Positions 55,374-64,000 of a stretch of 64,000 bases of DNA are shown in pieces. The position numbers and the translations under genes were made by a program. Source of the DNA: Chitinophaga skermanii (lineage in GTDB: Bacteria > Bacteroidota > Bacteroidia > Chitinophagales > Chitinophagaceae). The stretch covers positions 829,968-893,967 of the forward strand of contig NZ_QLLL01000002.1 of the NCBI RefSeq assembly GCF_003259335.1. Direction: 5' to 3'. The notes beneath the pieces are model-generated. The model searched no databases and was not told the DNA's origin. It saw only the letters and a program-made list of their open reading frames with translations. The first letter of the stretch is position 1; each line of letters starts with the position of its first letter.

Positions 55374-56327
55374 TTATTTACCGGCATCCTGTAGCCATAC
55401 AACTTGCTGGTTCGATTCGTGTGCTTGGGTGATGATATCGGTATATAGTGCTGGTCTACGGGCTTGCTTATACCTGTAACCACCTGCTTGTTGTAATTTC
55501 TCGCGGGTGATGGTGGCCACCGTTACATCGTCGCCCAACTTACGGCATTCGCTAAGAATATCGCCAAATGGATCGATAATCATGGAACAACCATTTTTCA
55601 GTTGGTCATCGTCCATACCAATCGCATTAGAGAAAATGGCATAAATACCATTATCGTACGCCCTGGCCGGTAACCATTTCATCAGCCAGCTACGGCCTTT
55701 CATGCCATCAAACTCTAAGCGCAACGAGGTAGGATCAGCTTCCCGGTTTTGCCATAATACGGGGTCTACGAAACCCGCACCGGGGCGCGTACTTGGTGTA
55801 CACATGGTAACATGTGGCATGAATATAATTTCGGCGCCCAGCAATGTAGTAGCGCGTACGTTCTCAATTACATTATTATCGTAGCAGATGAGAATACCGC
55901 ATTTATAACCGTATAGGTCAAATACAACGTAGTTGCTTCCTTGGGTAAGGTGTGGGTTGATGAATGGGTGAAGTTTGTGGTATTTCGCTACCAAACCGTT
56001 TTTATCTACGCAAACGTAGGTTTTGAACAGGCGATCCTCTTCATCTTTCTCAAACAAACCTGCCAAGATGGCCACATCGAATTCAGCCGCAATGGCTTGC
56101 AATGCTTGGGTGCTGGGCCCGTTTGGTACAAACTCGGCTAAATCGAGCATTTGTTCTTTAGAAAGGTGACGGGCAAATGTATAACCGGTAATCGAACATT
56201 CGTGGAAAGCGACTACTTTAGCGCCTTGAGCGGCAGCTTCCGCTGTAAGGCGGCGGATGGTTTGTAAATTATAAGCTTTATCCCCGCTTTGGTGTTCAAA
56301 TTGGGCAGTGGCAATCTTTAAATTCAT
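55374..56327 (-). CDS. Nitrilase-superfamily carbon-nitrogen hydrolase
   Basis: Encodes 317 residues. The Glu-Lys-Cys triad is complete: Glu43 (FHECSITGYTF), Lys118 (KYHKLHPF) and Cys148 (ILICYDNNVIEN). The superfamily hydrolyses amides, nitriles or carbamoyl groups. The length and Cys-Tyr-Asp context fit aliphatic amidase or N-carbamoyl amidohydrolase-like branches. Cytoplasmic, no signal peptide. Upstream there is a weak TATCTTTA element about 20 bp before the start. Confidence 0.9.
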   Translation of the reverse strand: MNLKIATAQFEHQSGDKAYNLQTIRRLTAEAAAQGAKVVAFHECSITGYTFARHLSKEQMLDLAEFVPNGPSTQALQAIAAEFDVAILAGLFEKDEEDRLFKTYVCVDKNGLVAKYHKLHPFINPHLTQGSNYVVFDLYGYKCGILICYDNNVIENVRATTLLGAEIIFMPHVTMCTPSTRPGAGFVDPVLWQNREADPTSLRLEFDGMKGRSWLMKWLPARAYDNGIYAIFSNAIGMDDDQLKNGCSMIIDPFGDILSECRKLGDDVTVATITREKLQQAGGYRYKQARRPALYTDIITQAHESNQQVVWLQDAGK

Positions 56328-56517
56328 GGTTTACGTGGATTTTTTTAAAGATAATGAAATAAAACCCACCCTAAAAACACCCGTCAAAATCAGCCATAGT
56401 AAAGCATCTTAACACTAAATAACATACAACCAGGTCTAAATCTTTAAAAAAGCGGTCCTTTTCTTGAAAGTTATTTTTCAAAGTGCCGTCTAATCTTTCA
56501 ACAACCGACTTAACATT

Positions 56518-59421
56518 ATGAGGCGAATAGCTTTACTCACAACCTGTTTACTTTTAATGGCCTTTATCAGCCACGCGCAAACCGCGGCGATCAAAGGGAT
56601 ATTAAAAGACTCAACAGACGGAAACAACTTATTCGGGGCAACGGTGAAATTAACCACCCCGCAAGACGCTAAATTCGTGCGCAATGCACTTACCTCAACC
56701 ACAGGATCTTTCGAATTTACGGGCTTACCATTGCAACGATACACAGTATCTATTTCTTATATAGGCTACAAGGAACTGGTGCAAACCGTTAACTTAACGG
56801 CTGCAGGTGCCAACCTTAATTTGCGCCTGGCCCCTAACGTAACCGTTTTAGGTGGCGTGGTAATTAAAGGGCAGGAACCGCCTACTAAAATGAAAGGCGA
56901 TACCATGCAGTACAATGCCAGTGCTTATAAAACAAATCCTGATGCCAGCGGGGAAGACTTGGTGAAGAAAATGCCTGGTATTACCGTAGAAAACGGGCAA
57001 GTAACGGCGCATGGCGAACAGGTGCGTAAAGTGTTATTGGATGGTAAAGAATATTTCGGTGAAGATGCCACGCTTGCCTTGCGCAATTTACCGGCAGAAG
57101 TAATCGACAAAATAGAAATCTTCAATAAACTGAGCGACCAAGCCCAATTCTCCGGCTTCGACGATGGTAATGGCTACAAAGCCTTGAACATTGTTACACG
57201 CGGTGGTATCAAAAACTCTCAATTTGGTAAAGTATACGCCGGTTATGGTACCGATGACTTATACAGTGTAGGTGGAAACGTGAATTTCTTCAATGGTAAC
57301 CGTAGAATCGGCTTAATTGGGATGAGTAATAACGTGAACCAACAAAACTTCTCGTCGCAAGACGTGTTAGGCATTACCTCCGGTGGCGGTGGCGGTGGTG
57401 GTGGCCGTGGCGGTGGAGGTGGCGGCGGTCGTGGCGGCGGTGGCTTCGGCGGCGGCGGTAATAACTTCAACGTTGGTCAACAAAGCGGTATTAGTAAAAC
57501 CAATTCTGCCGGTATCAACTTCCAAGACCAATGGGGCAAGAAATTAACTGTTACTGGTAGCTATTTCTTCAACAACAGCAATACCAACAACGATCAATAC
57601 ACGAACCAAGTGTATAAAAACGACGATCCTTCCTTAGTGCGTGTATATAACGAGTATGCAGCATCGCATACCGAAAACTACAACCACAGGGTTAACATGC
57701 GCCTCGAGTATAAAATCGATTCTGCAAACATGTTGATCTTTACACCAACGATCAGCTTCCAGAAGAACAATGCCTACTCGCATACCTTGGGCGACATGAA
57801 ATATGCCGATTCAACCTTAATCAGTTTAACGGATATTGAATCGAGGAATATGAACAGTGGTTTCAATACTAGCAACAACTTGTTGTTTAGGCACGCATTC
57901 AAAAAACGTGGTAGAACCGTATCTGTAAACTTGGGCTTTAGTGCAAATAAGAGAGATGGTGAAACATACTTACCTTCTTTCACTACAACAAACAACTTCG
58001 GTCACCTCGTGAACGATACTACCTTACGTGAAACCTACCCTATCACGAATGGCCGTACCTTATCAGCGAACATCTCTTACACCGAACCTATTGGTAAAAA
58101 CGGGCAATTGCAATTCAGCTATAACCCTTCGGTGAATAAGAATACAGCTGATCAAAAAGCATATACAATCGACTCTACACACCGTGAGAAAGAATTCGAT
58201 CCAAGCTTATCGAATATGTACGAGAATACGTATACTGTACAGAATGGTGGTGTAAGTTTCCGGAAAGGTAACCGCGACAACATGTTAGCTGTAGGCGTGA
58301 ACTTACAACATTCGGAATTAGAAGGCGATCGCACGTTCCCTACTCAATTTAACTTAAGCAAGTCGTTTACCAACGTATTGCCGAACTTATGGTGGCGTAA
58401 AAAGATTTCGAAGTATGGTAATATCAATGTGATGTACCGTGCATCTACCAATCAACCGTCGATCAATAACTTGCAAGACGTATTAAGCTATACAAACCCA
58501 TTATTCGTAAGCACCGGTAACCCAGAATTGAACCAGTCGTATACGAACTTGGTAAGTACAAGATACCAATACGCCAATACAGCGAAGAACATCACCTTCA
58601 TGGCGAACATCTTCGTACAAAATACAAGCAACAACGTTACTTCAAGAACGTATATCGCTGCAGAAGATTCGGTGTTAACGCCTACTTTCACTTTACGTAA
58701 AGGTGGCCAGTTAACCAAGCCTATTAACGTAGATGGTTACTGGAGTGCACGTTCCTTCTTTAACTTAGGCTTGCCATTGAAATTCATCAAATCGAACTTG
58801 AATACCAATGCCGGTGTTAGTTACACAAGAAGCCCAGGCTACGTGAACGACATATTCAACATTTCGAACACCTACGCATATAACTTAGGTGCGGTTATTT
58901 CCAGTAATGTAAGCGAGTATATTGACTTCACCGTATCGTATAACGGTAGCTATAACCAAGTGAAGAACAATGTAAAATCATTGAACAATACAACGTATTA
59001 CAATAGCTCTGCTAGTGCACACATCAACTTGATGTCGAAAAATGGCTGGGTATTAACGAACGATTTGAATAACCAATACTATTCGGCTATCTCTGGTGGC
59101 AATAGCACCAGCTTCTGGTTGTGGAACGTTTCGGCAGCGAAGAAGTTCATGAAAGATCAACGTGCGGAATTAAGATTATCGGTATTCGATTTATTGAACC
59201 AGAACAAGAGCATTGCACGTACGACTACAGAATTGTATGTACAAGACGTTCGCTCTACCGTGTTGAAACAATATTTCATGCTCACCTTTACTTACAAAAT
59301 CAAAAACTGGGGTAAAGCAAGTGCACAGCCACAAGGCGATCAAAGAAGATTTATGGGTCCTCCTCCGGGCGGATTCGGTCCTGGTGGTCCGGGCGGCATG
59401 GGCGGTCCTGGCATGATGTAA
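56518..59421 (+). CDS. TonB-dependent receptor with Gly-rich loop
   Basis: Encodes 967 residues: signal peptide (LLTTCLLLMAFISHAQ), carboxypeptidase-like regulatory domain (about 22-110), plug domain (VKKMPGITVENGQVTAHGEQ) and an outer-membrane beta-barrel. A loop at about 290-315 consists almost only of Gly and Arg (GGGGGGGGRGGGGGG and related). The C-terminus ends in a Pro/Gly-rich tail (GPPPGGFGPGGPGG) after the last barrel strand, which is unusual because barrels normally end in an aromatic residue. The substrate is unknown; no SusD partner follows. Downstream are an ECF sigma and Spy-like proteins. Confidence 0.9.
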   Translation: MRRIALLTTCLLLMAFISHAQTAAIKGILKDSTDGNNLFGATVKLTTPQDAKFVRNALTSTTGSFEFTGLPLQRYTVSISYIGYKELVQTVNLTAAGANLNLRLAPNVTVLGGVVIKGQEPPTKMKGDTMQYNASAYKTNPDASGEDLVKKMPGITVENGQVTAHGEQVRKVLLDGKEYFGEDATLALRNLPAEVIDKIEIFNKLSDQAQFSGFDDGNGYKALNIVTRGGIKNSQFGKVYAGYGTDDLYSVGGNVNFFNGNRRIGLIGMSNNVNQQNFSSQDVLGITSGGGGGGGGRGGGGGGGRGGGGFGGGGNNFNVGQQSGISKTNSAGINFQDQWGKKLTVTGSYFFNNSNTNNDQYTNQVYKNDDPSLVRVYNEYAASHTENYNHRVNMRLEYKIDSANMLIFTPTISFQKNNAYSHTLGDMKYADSTLISLTDIESRNMNSGFNTSNNLLFRHAFKKRGRTVSVNLGFSANKRDGETYLPSFTTTNNFGHLVNDTTLRETYPITNGRTLSANISYTEPIGKNGQLQFSYNPSVNKNTADQKAYTIDSTHREKEFDPSLSNMYENTYTVQNGGVSFRKGNRDNMLAVGVNLQHSELEGDRTFPTQFNLSKSFTNVLPNLWWRKKISKYGNINVMYRASTNQPSINNLQDVLSYTNPLFVSTGNPELNQSYTNLVSTRYQYANTAKNITFMANIFVQNTSNNVTSRTYIAAEDSVLTPTFTLRKGGQLTKPINVDGYWSARSFFNLGLPLKFIKSNLNTNAGVSYTRSPGYVNDIFNISNTYAYNLGAVISSNVSEYIDFTVSYNGSYNQVKNNVKSLNNTTYYNSSASAHINLMSKNGWVLTNDLNNQYYSAISGGNSTSFWLWNVSAAKKFMKDQRAELRLSVFDLLNQNKSIARTTTELYVQDVRSTVLKQYFMLTFTYKIKNWGKASAQPQGDQRRFMGPPPGGFGPGGPGGMGGPGMM

Positions 59422-59429
59422 TAAAATTG

Positions 59430-59474
59430 TCGCGCTAGCGGGGTGAACGGTACACCGCTGCCCCGCTAAAGCGA
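59430..59474. terminator. Stem-loop between TonB receptor and ECF sigma genes
   Basis: TAGCGGGG (59436-59443) pairs with CCCCGCTA (59461-59468), and TCGC/GCGA pair outside it. No long T-run follows, so it may be an attenuator or mRNA-stability element that separates the two genes. Confidence 0.5.
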
Positions 59475-59517
59475 TTTAAAGAACAAATTCACCCGTTAAA
59501 AAAATTCGGTAACCAGC

Positions 59518-60087
59518 TTGAGCATCGACGCACTAGTTAAGAGATTGCAAGAAGGCGATGAAGAAGCCTTTCGCAGCTTGGTAGACACCTGGCAAAGCTT
59601 GGTGTATAATACGGCGTTGAGTTTAGTGCAGCAGGAAGAAGATGCGGAAGATATTGCACAAGAAGTGTTCATAACGGCCTACGAATCGATCCATCAATTC
59701 AAAGGCGATGCAAAGATTTCGACGTGGTTGTACAAAATAGCGGTAACGAAATCGTTGGATCATATTCGGAAGAAGAACCGGAAAAAGCGCTGGGGAAAGC
59801 TAGCGAGTATTTTCGGTAAGCAGGAAGAGGAAATGGTATCACCCCCGGATTTTCAGCATCCCGGTGTTACCTTGGAGAATAAAGAACGAGCGGCCATGCT
59901 AATGAAAGCGGTAGACACTCTACCCAGTATGCAGAAAGCCGTATTTGTGCTTCATAAAATGGAGGGCTTGAGTACCCGGGAAATTGCCGAGATATTGGAA
60001 TTAACCGTAGCAGCAGTGGATGCACATATGCACCGCGCAAAGAAAAACTTACAAGTATATTTAGAGAATTATTATAACGACAAATGA
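59518..60087 (+). CDS. ECF sigma factor with TTG start
   Basis: Encodes 189 residues. Region 2 reads EEDAEDIAQEVFITAYESIH and region 4 LPSMQKAVFVLHKMEGLSTR followed by EIAEILELTVAAVDAHMHRA. An in-frame stop at 59497 and the absence of any early ATG leave TTG 59518 as the only start that keeps the whole region 2. It should control its own cluster: a membrane protein and two periplasmic Spy-like proteins follow. Confidence 0.9.
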   Translation: MSIDALVKRLQEGDEEAFRSLVDTWQSLVYNTALSLVQQEEDAEDIAQEVFITAYESIHQFKGDAKISTWLYKIAVTKSLDHIRKKNRKKRWGKLASIFGKQEEEMVSPPDFQHPGVTLENKERAAMLMKAVDTLPSMQKAVFVLHKMEGLSTREIAEILELTVAAVDAHMHRAKKNLQVYLENYYNDK

Positions 60088-60304
60088 TTGGCTAAGCGGT
60101 AACAAGAACAGTGAAAAAATAATAAGTGAACAAAGACATTAGACGAAGTAATAGCATACAAAACGAATACACTTTTCATACATTGATTGACTAACGCCCT
60201 ACAGGAATTGTGCTATATCCTTGTAAAAGCCCACAGCAGTAAAAGCCACGTGGAAGTGCATATGAGCAAATACAGTTATAGCTACACTTTTAATATGTTA
60301 AATA

Positions 60305-60343
60305 TCAAGAAATATCTTGACAGACCCGAAAGATTTGTACAAT
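60305..60343 (+). promoter_or_regulatory. Candidate promoter/operator before the membrane protein gene
   Basis: The inverted repeat TCAAGA-AATA-TCTTGA (60305-60320) overlaps TTGACA (60317-60322), and TACAAT follows at 60338-60343. The distance of 15 bases is shorter than a standard housekeeping promoter. It may be the target of the adjacent ECF sigma. The 290-bp gap in which it sits shows nothing else. Confidence 0.35.
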
Positions 60344-60377
60344 AAAAACGTCTAATAATTATATAAAAGCAAAAGAT

Positions 60378-60716
60378 ATGAGTGTAGACAAGAAACAAGA
60401 GATACCCGCCATACTGTCGAGCCTCGACGGCATATCCCGCGCTACCCCGGCCCCTTTCTTTTATACCCGCCTGCGTGCGCGTATGCAACAAGGAAAGGCG
60501 AGTGCTTGGGATAACGTGGTGGGCTTTATGTCGAAGCCTATTGTGGTGATTGTTTTTGTTGGAACTATTCTTTTACTCAATGGCGTAACATTATTGAAGC
60601 AAACCAACAATACGAATCCTACCACTGTAGAACAAGCTGCTATACAAGGCATTCGTGACGAATACAATCTTGCTTCTAACAATAATGTTTACGAGTTTAT
60701 AAAATCTGAGCCATGA
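60378..60716 (+). CDS. Single-pass membrane protein, candidate anti-sigma factor
   Basis: Encodes 112 residues. A basic cytoplasmic part (about 1-50, ATPAPFFYTRLRARMQ) is followed by one membrane helix (KPIVVIVFVGTILLLNGVTL) and a short periplasmic tail. I do not recognise a named family. Position between an ECF sigma gene and Spy-like genes, size and topology resemble small membrane anti-sigma factors such as CnrY. It overlaps the next gene by four bases (ATGA), so the two are translationally coupled. Confidence 0.75.
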   Translation: MSVDKKQEIPAILSSLDGISRATPAPFFYTRLRARMQQGKASAWDNVVGFMSKPIVVIVFVGTILLLNGVTLLKQTNNTNPTTVEQAAIQGIRDEYNLASNNNVYEFIKSEP

Positions 60717-61216
60717 TTACACCGCGCACCCGGGGCAGGCTATTGGTTTTATTGGTAGTTGTTCTATTGATCACTAACATAGCCATGCTCATCTTTTTTG
60801 TGTTCTTAAAACCCGATCCTCGGAATCGTGGAGGCAGAGGCGATTATGTTGTAGAGTATTTGAAAGACAAAGTAGGATTCGATACCACGCAAATCGCCCA
60901 ATTCAAAGCATTGCGAGAAAAACACAATACGAATATGCAGCCTTATTTTACCCAAATAAGAGCTGATAAAGACAAGTTGTATAAAAATCTATATAAAGGC
61001 AACGCTTTACCCGATTCGGTGCTATACCCGTTAACTGATAGTATCGGCAGGGACCAAGCCGTTATTGAACGAGCCTTGTTTAAGCATTTCAACGAAATCC
61101 GGTCGATCTGTACCCCCGAACAACAACCGGCATTCGACTCCTTGCTAACACGCTTATTCAGAAGAATGCCAGGCGGCAATGGAGGCCCTCCACCCAAATG
61201 GAAGGAAAACAGGTAA
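60713..61216 (+). CDS. Membrane-anchored Spy/CnrX-like periplasmic sensor protein
   Basis: Encodes 167 residues. An N-terminal anchor (LLVLLVVVLLITNIAMLIFF) precedes a helical periplasmic domain with a TTQIAQFKALREKHNTNMQP helix and a late ICTPEQQPAFDSLLTRLF, the LTxxQ-like element of the CpxP/Spy/CnrX superfamily. The end is Pro/Gly-rich (PGGNGGPPPKWKENR). In the Cnr system such a protein signals to the anti-sigma factor; the same role is inferred here from gene order and the four-base overlap. Confidence 0.8.
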   Translation: MITPRTRGRLLVLLVVVLLITNIAMLIFFVFLKPDPRNRGGRGDYVVEYLKDKVGFDTTQIAQFKALREKHNTNMQPYFTQIRADKDKLYKNLYKGNALPDSVLYPLTDSIGRDQAVIERALFKHFNEIRSICTPEQQPAFDSLLTRLFRRMPGGNGGPPPKWKENR

Positions 61217-61276
61217 ACAAATCATACGCCCACATATTGCGTACATCAGTCACACTTTAATTCAAAAAAACAAACC

Positions 61277-61666
61277 ATGAAGAAGATCATCGTATTACTC
61301 TTCGCTTGCGTTTTAGCAAGCGCGGCTTCTTATGCCCAACAAGGTCCAGGTGGCCAAAGCAGAACACCTGAAGAAAGAGCAAAAATGACCGTTGAATGGA
61401 TGACGAAAGAACTCAGCCTCAACGCCGACCAAGCTACGAAAGTAACAGGTATTCAAACCGATTACTTCAAAGCCATGGAAAAAATGCGCAGCGAAGGTCG
61501 CCCCGATCGTGAAGCATTCAAGAAAATGAACGACGAAAGAGACGAGAAATTGAAAGGTGTATTAACAGAAGACCAATTCAAAAAATACACTGAAAAACAA
61601 GAAGAAATGAGAAAGAACCGTGGTGGTCGTGGTCCTGGTGGCGGCGGTCCTGGCGGTAGAAAATAA
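61277..61666 (+). CDS. Secreted Spy-like periplasmic protein with Gly-rich tail
   Basis: Encodes 129 residues with a signal peptide (VLLFACVLASAASYAQ). The mature part is charged and helical with two LTxxQ-type motifs: LSLNADQATKVTGIQ and VLTEDQFKKYTEKQEE. It ends in GGRGPGGGGPGGRK. Related proteins are CpxP/Spy chaperones or metal-stress proteins, so a periplasmic chaperone role is likely but not shown. A terminator follows directly. Confidence 0.82.
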   Translation: MKKIIVLLFACVLASAASYAQQGPGGQSRTPEERAKMTVEWMTKELSLNADQATKVTGIQTDYFKAMEKMRSEGRPDREAFKKMNDERDEKLKGVLTEDQFKKYTEKQEEMRKNRGGRGPGGGGPGGRK

Positions 61667-61990
61667 TGCGTAGTTGTAGGATAAAAAAAGCCTGTAAGCA
61701 AATGCTTACAGGCTTTTTTTATGGCTTGTAGTGATCGAACTATGAAATTTATTTTTACACGAAGACAATAATAATTTTACCCCTTGTTCAAAATTATTTC
61801 ATGTTAACCATACATGTATATCATGAAAAGTTATTAAGTTTACATATAACATTATTCTTCTTGCGTCCATTAACTACTATGCAATTATACCGATGAATGT
61901 TCCAAGATTAATAACAACCTAACAACAGTAACTATAAAATTCAATTCTGTTTTAAAGAAAATTAAGTCACCGTAACCAAAAGGTGCATGA
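61667..61990. other. Intergenic region before the right-edge RHS gene
   Basis: About 320 bp, A/T-rich. It contains the terminator at 61683-61720; beyond that I see no gene and no clear promoter. Confidence 0.6.
61683..61720 (+). terminator. Strong terminator of the Spy-like gene cluster
   Basis: A 17-bp perfect stem AAAAAAAGCCTGTAAGC/GCTTACAGGCTTTTTTT with a 4-base loop and terminal T-run. Confidence 0.9.
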
Positions 61991-64000
61991 ATGCACCATC
62001 TAAATCGTATGCAACAGTATATCAAACTGCTGTGCATGTGGCTTCTATGTAGCATGGCCATATGCCAGGAAACCTATGCCCAGTCAACCCCTAACTATGC
62101 TGCGGAACTACCCAGCTTATTACCCCCGTCGCCCGAAGTGGGCGCCTTGATTAAGGCGGGATTAGGAAGTGTTAACTATTCTACCGGCGCTGTCAGTAGT
62201 AATATTCCCTTGTACACGTTGAAAGTACGGGATATTCAATGGCCTATATCAATTGGATATAGCTCCCAAGGTACCAAAACCGACGAAGCTACTTCGCGCG
62301 TTGGGTTTGGTTGGAACTTGAATGCCAACGGGGTGATTACCCGCGTGGTACGTGGCCAACCGGATGAGAAAACAGCTTGGTCAACACCACCAGGTTTTAT
62401 GGGCGACCCCACGGTGGCCAATTTCAACTATGCCAACGGTATTGTAGATAATAAATCTTTCGATACAGAAGCCGATTTATTTATCTACAGCTTTGGACCT
62501 TACTCTGGTAAATTCTATGTAGAAAGAGGTACACGCCGCGTCATTCAAACAGGGTTTAACAACCTTAAAATTAGTGTGAATGCCTCCTACTCTGCTTATA
62601 CCATTACTGCTCCTGATGGTACACGGTATTTGTTTGGTAATGGCAACGTGGAAAGTACGTTAAACCACAACATTGCCTCCCTTGCTACCTATAAATCTTC
62701 TACGCCTACTGGCTTCTTCTTATACAAAGTTATTTCACCCACCGGTGCTTATATTGATTTCAATTATAGCAATATCAATATCAGTGTAACAGCCGGTATT
62801 TCTCAAACCATTACTTGGGCTGCTGAAACACCGGAAGATTTAAACCCCGGCGGATCCGATTGTAAAAACTGTCCTAAAGTAAACTCCACAGGTGGTGGTG
62901 GCTTAAATGTTACCAACACCATGACCTCCAGCAGGATAGAATACAGTAGTAAATACTTGGCCAGCATTAGTACCTCCAATGGTATCACGGTTAGTTTCAC
63001 TCACCAACCTAAGCCAGATTTAACAGGCGATAACAGGATCAGCGCGATGTCGGTTACTTCTGCTAGCGGCTCTTTAAAAAGCTTCCAGTTCACGTATTGG
63101 AATGTACCTGGCCAAGATGGTAACTACGCCTCCGCTGAACAATCTGGCCAAACGGTGAAAGTAGGCCGCTTCTTCTTAACCAAGCTCACAGAAATTGAAT
63201 CCGTACCCAGCGCCACACCCGGTGTATGGACACTGGCTAACCGCGATTACTTCTTTGATTATTACGATAAAGAGAACGTAGTAAAACCCGTAAGCCCTGC
63301 ACAAGATTATTTTGGATTTGCCAACAGCAACAACAAGAACTCTTACTTGGAACCATACGAAGGCGATAACTTCGGTTTAGCAGCCGTAGCCAATAAAAAG
63401 CCAGATCCTAACATAGCTCAAAAAGGGATGCTACGTTCTATCGTGTACCCAACAGGGGGTAAAGAAGAGTTTATCTATGAAGCCAATACCATCCCCGGCG
63501 AAAACCTTCGGAATACAAGGGTGCCTATATACCTATCGGGGACAAATGCCAATGGTACAGCCGTTGATGATGTATTCACGACCTTCTTCTATTCACGACG
63601 CGCACAAAAAGCTAGCATTACATATGCCTCTACTTGGGATAGCTTAGCAGGTGTACCCACCGCGCAAAAATGGATGCAAGTAGTGATCCTTGCGAAAGAT
63701 TCCATTATTTTCGATAGAACCACGCAGGGAGAACAAAGTATTAACGACTTCGTAAAACTGGAAAAAGACAAGGAATACATCATCCGCCTTATCATTAAAA
63801 CAGGTTTAAAACCTGCCAGTGGTAACCTTGCTTTTGTATATGATACTGCGGCAACTGATATTTACGACCGCCAAAATTTAATTACAGGTGGTTTACGTGT
63901 GAAAGAAATTCGTATGACGGATTCTTATACGGGTAAAAGCACGAGTAAGTACTACAAATACGCCCACCTTTCCAATCTTTCCAATTCATCCGGTATGGGT
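61991..64000 (+). CDS. Secreted RHS/YD-type protein, C-terminus cut by window edge
   Basis: The frame stays open for 670 codons to the last base. A signal peptide ends near residue 33 (ICQETYAQ). The following LGSVNYSTGAVSSNIPLYTL and WPISIGYSSQGTK resemble the start of large Bacteroidota RHS proteins, which show an SpvB-like beginning, then YD repeats and an RHS core. Later segments such as ISPTGAYIDFNYSN and MLRSIVYPTGGKEEFIYEAN are typical. I start at 61991 because AAAGG lies 7 bases before it; 62009 is an alternative. Unlike the Tc protein at the left it is exported by Sec. Its RHS core and any C-terminal toxin are outside the window. Confidence 0.8.
   Translation, partial: MHHLNRMQQYIKLLCMWLLCSMAICQETYAQSTPNYAAELPSLLPPSPEVGALIKAGLGSVNYSTGAVSSNIPLYTLKVRDIQWPISIGYSSQGTKTDEATSRVGFGWNLNANGVITRVVRGQPDEKTAWSTPPGFMGDPTVANFNYANGIVDNKSFDTEADLFIYSFGPYSGKFYVERGTRRVIQTGFNNLKISVNASYSAYTITAPDGTRYLFGNGNVESTLNHNIASLATYKSSTPTGFFLYKVISPTGAYIDFNYSNINISVTAGISQTITWAAETPEDLNPGGSDCKNCPKVNSTGGGGLNVTNTMTSSRIEYSSKYLASISTSNGITVSFTHQPKPDLTGDNRISAMSVTSASGSLKSFQFTYWNVPGQDGNYASAEQSGQTVKVGRFFLTKLTEIESVPSATPGVWTLANRDYFFDYYDKENVVKPVSPAQDYFGFANSNNKNSYLEPYEGDNFGLAAVANKKPDPNIAQKGMLRSIVYPTGGKEEFIYEANTIPGENLRNTRVPIYLSGTNANGTAVDDVFTTFFYSRRAQKASITYASTWDSLAGVPTAQKWMQVVILAKDSIIFDRTTQGEQSINDFVKLEKDKEYIIRLIIKTGLKPASGNLAFVYDTAATDIYDRQNLITGGLRVKEIRMTDSYTGKSTSKYYKYAHLSNLSNSSGMG

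Noticed and set aside
56328..56517. Riboswitch or small RNA in the divergent region before the TonB receptor
   Set aside because: No conserved stem or known riboswitch element could be recognised; only promoters are expected there.
57243..57470. Pro-rich minus-strand frame opposite the Gly-rich loop
   Set aside because: Poly-Gly codons read backwards give Pro; it is a composition artefact inside the TonB receptor gene.

Overview
The window reads as a chromosome segment of a Bacteroidota bacterium, most likely a member of the Chitinophagaceae. Supporting signs are a SusC/SusD pair with sigma/anti-sigma control, TonB-dependent receptors with long Gly-rich loops, a GSCFA-domain protein, several promoters of the TAnnTTTG type, and weak A/T-rich ribosome binding regions instead of classical Shine-Dalgarno sites. 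No transposase, integrase, CRISPR array or rRNA was seen.

Region 1 (1-14.3 kb, minus strand) is a Tc (ABC) insecticidal-type toxin operon. A 2554-residue TcB-TcC fusion (SpvB, FG-GAP, TcdB-middle and RHS domains, then a variable C-terminal payload) is followed after 37 bp by a giant TcA-like gene that runs off the left edge. Upstream is about 770 bp of non-coding DNA with a strictly phased 11-bp repeat array and seven copies of TTACATG, then a small HEAT-like orphan.

Region 2 (15.6-17.7 kb) holds a divergent azoR/hxlR pair with a tandem 18-bp operator. It is bracketed by an intact tRNA-Lys(TTT) and a previously undeclared decayed tRNA-Lys copy, each with its own terminator.

Region 3 (17.8-34.8 kb) is mostly housekeeping and accessory metabolism: penicillin-acylase-like Ntn hydrolase, bioF, miaE, a patatin fused to an outer-membrane barrel (type Vd autotransporter layout), an MHS transporter, then a long minus-strand run with GSCFA protein, HMG-CoA lyase, rlmB, NUDIX, three GNAT proteins (one fused to DinB), an EamA permease, a group II PLP decarboxylase, ogt and DinB.

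Region 4 (35-44.8 kb) has a MocR regulator and a complete ABC-2 exporter operon (tetR, TolC, membrane fusion protein, two separate ATPases, two permeases). Matching palindromes lie 16 bp before both tetR and the TolC gene. A cardiolipin synthase follows.

Region 5 (44.9-54.2 kb) is a compact polysaccharide utilisation locus: ECF sigma, FecR anti-sigma, SusC with STN domain, SusD, and a GH20 hexosaminidase, pointing to GlcNAc-containing glycans. Region 6 (54.4-61.7 kb) has an aldo/keto reductase and a nitrilase, then a plus-strand cluster of Gly-rich TonB receptor, ECF sigma with a TTG start, a one-helix membrane protein and two Spy/CpxP-like periplasmic proteins. This resembles an envelope or metal stress module. 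The right edge carries the N-terminal part of a secreted RHS/YD-type protein.
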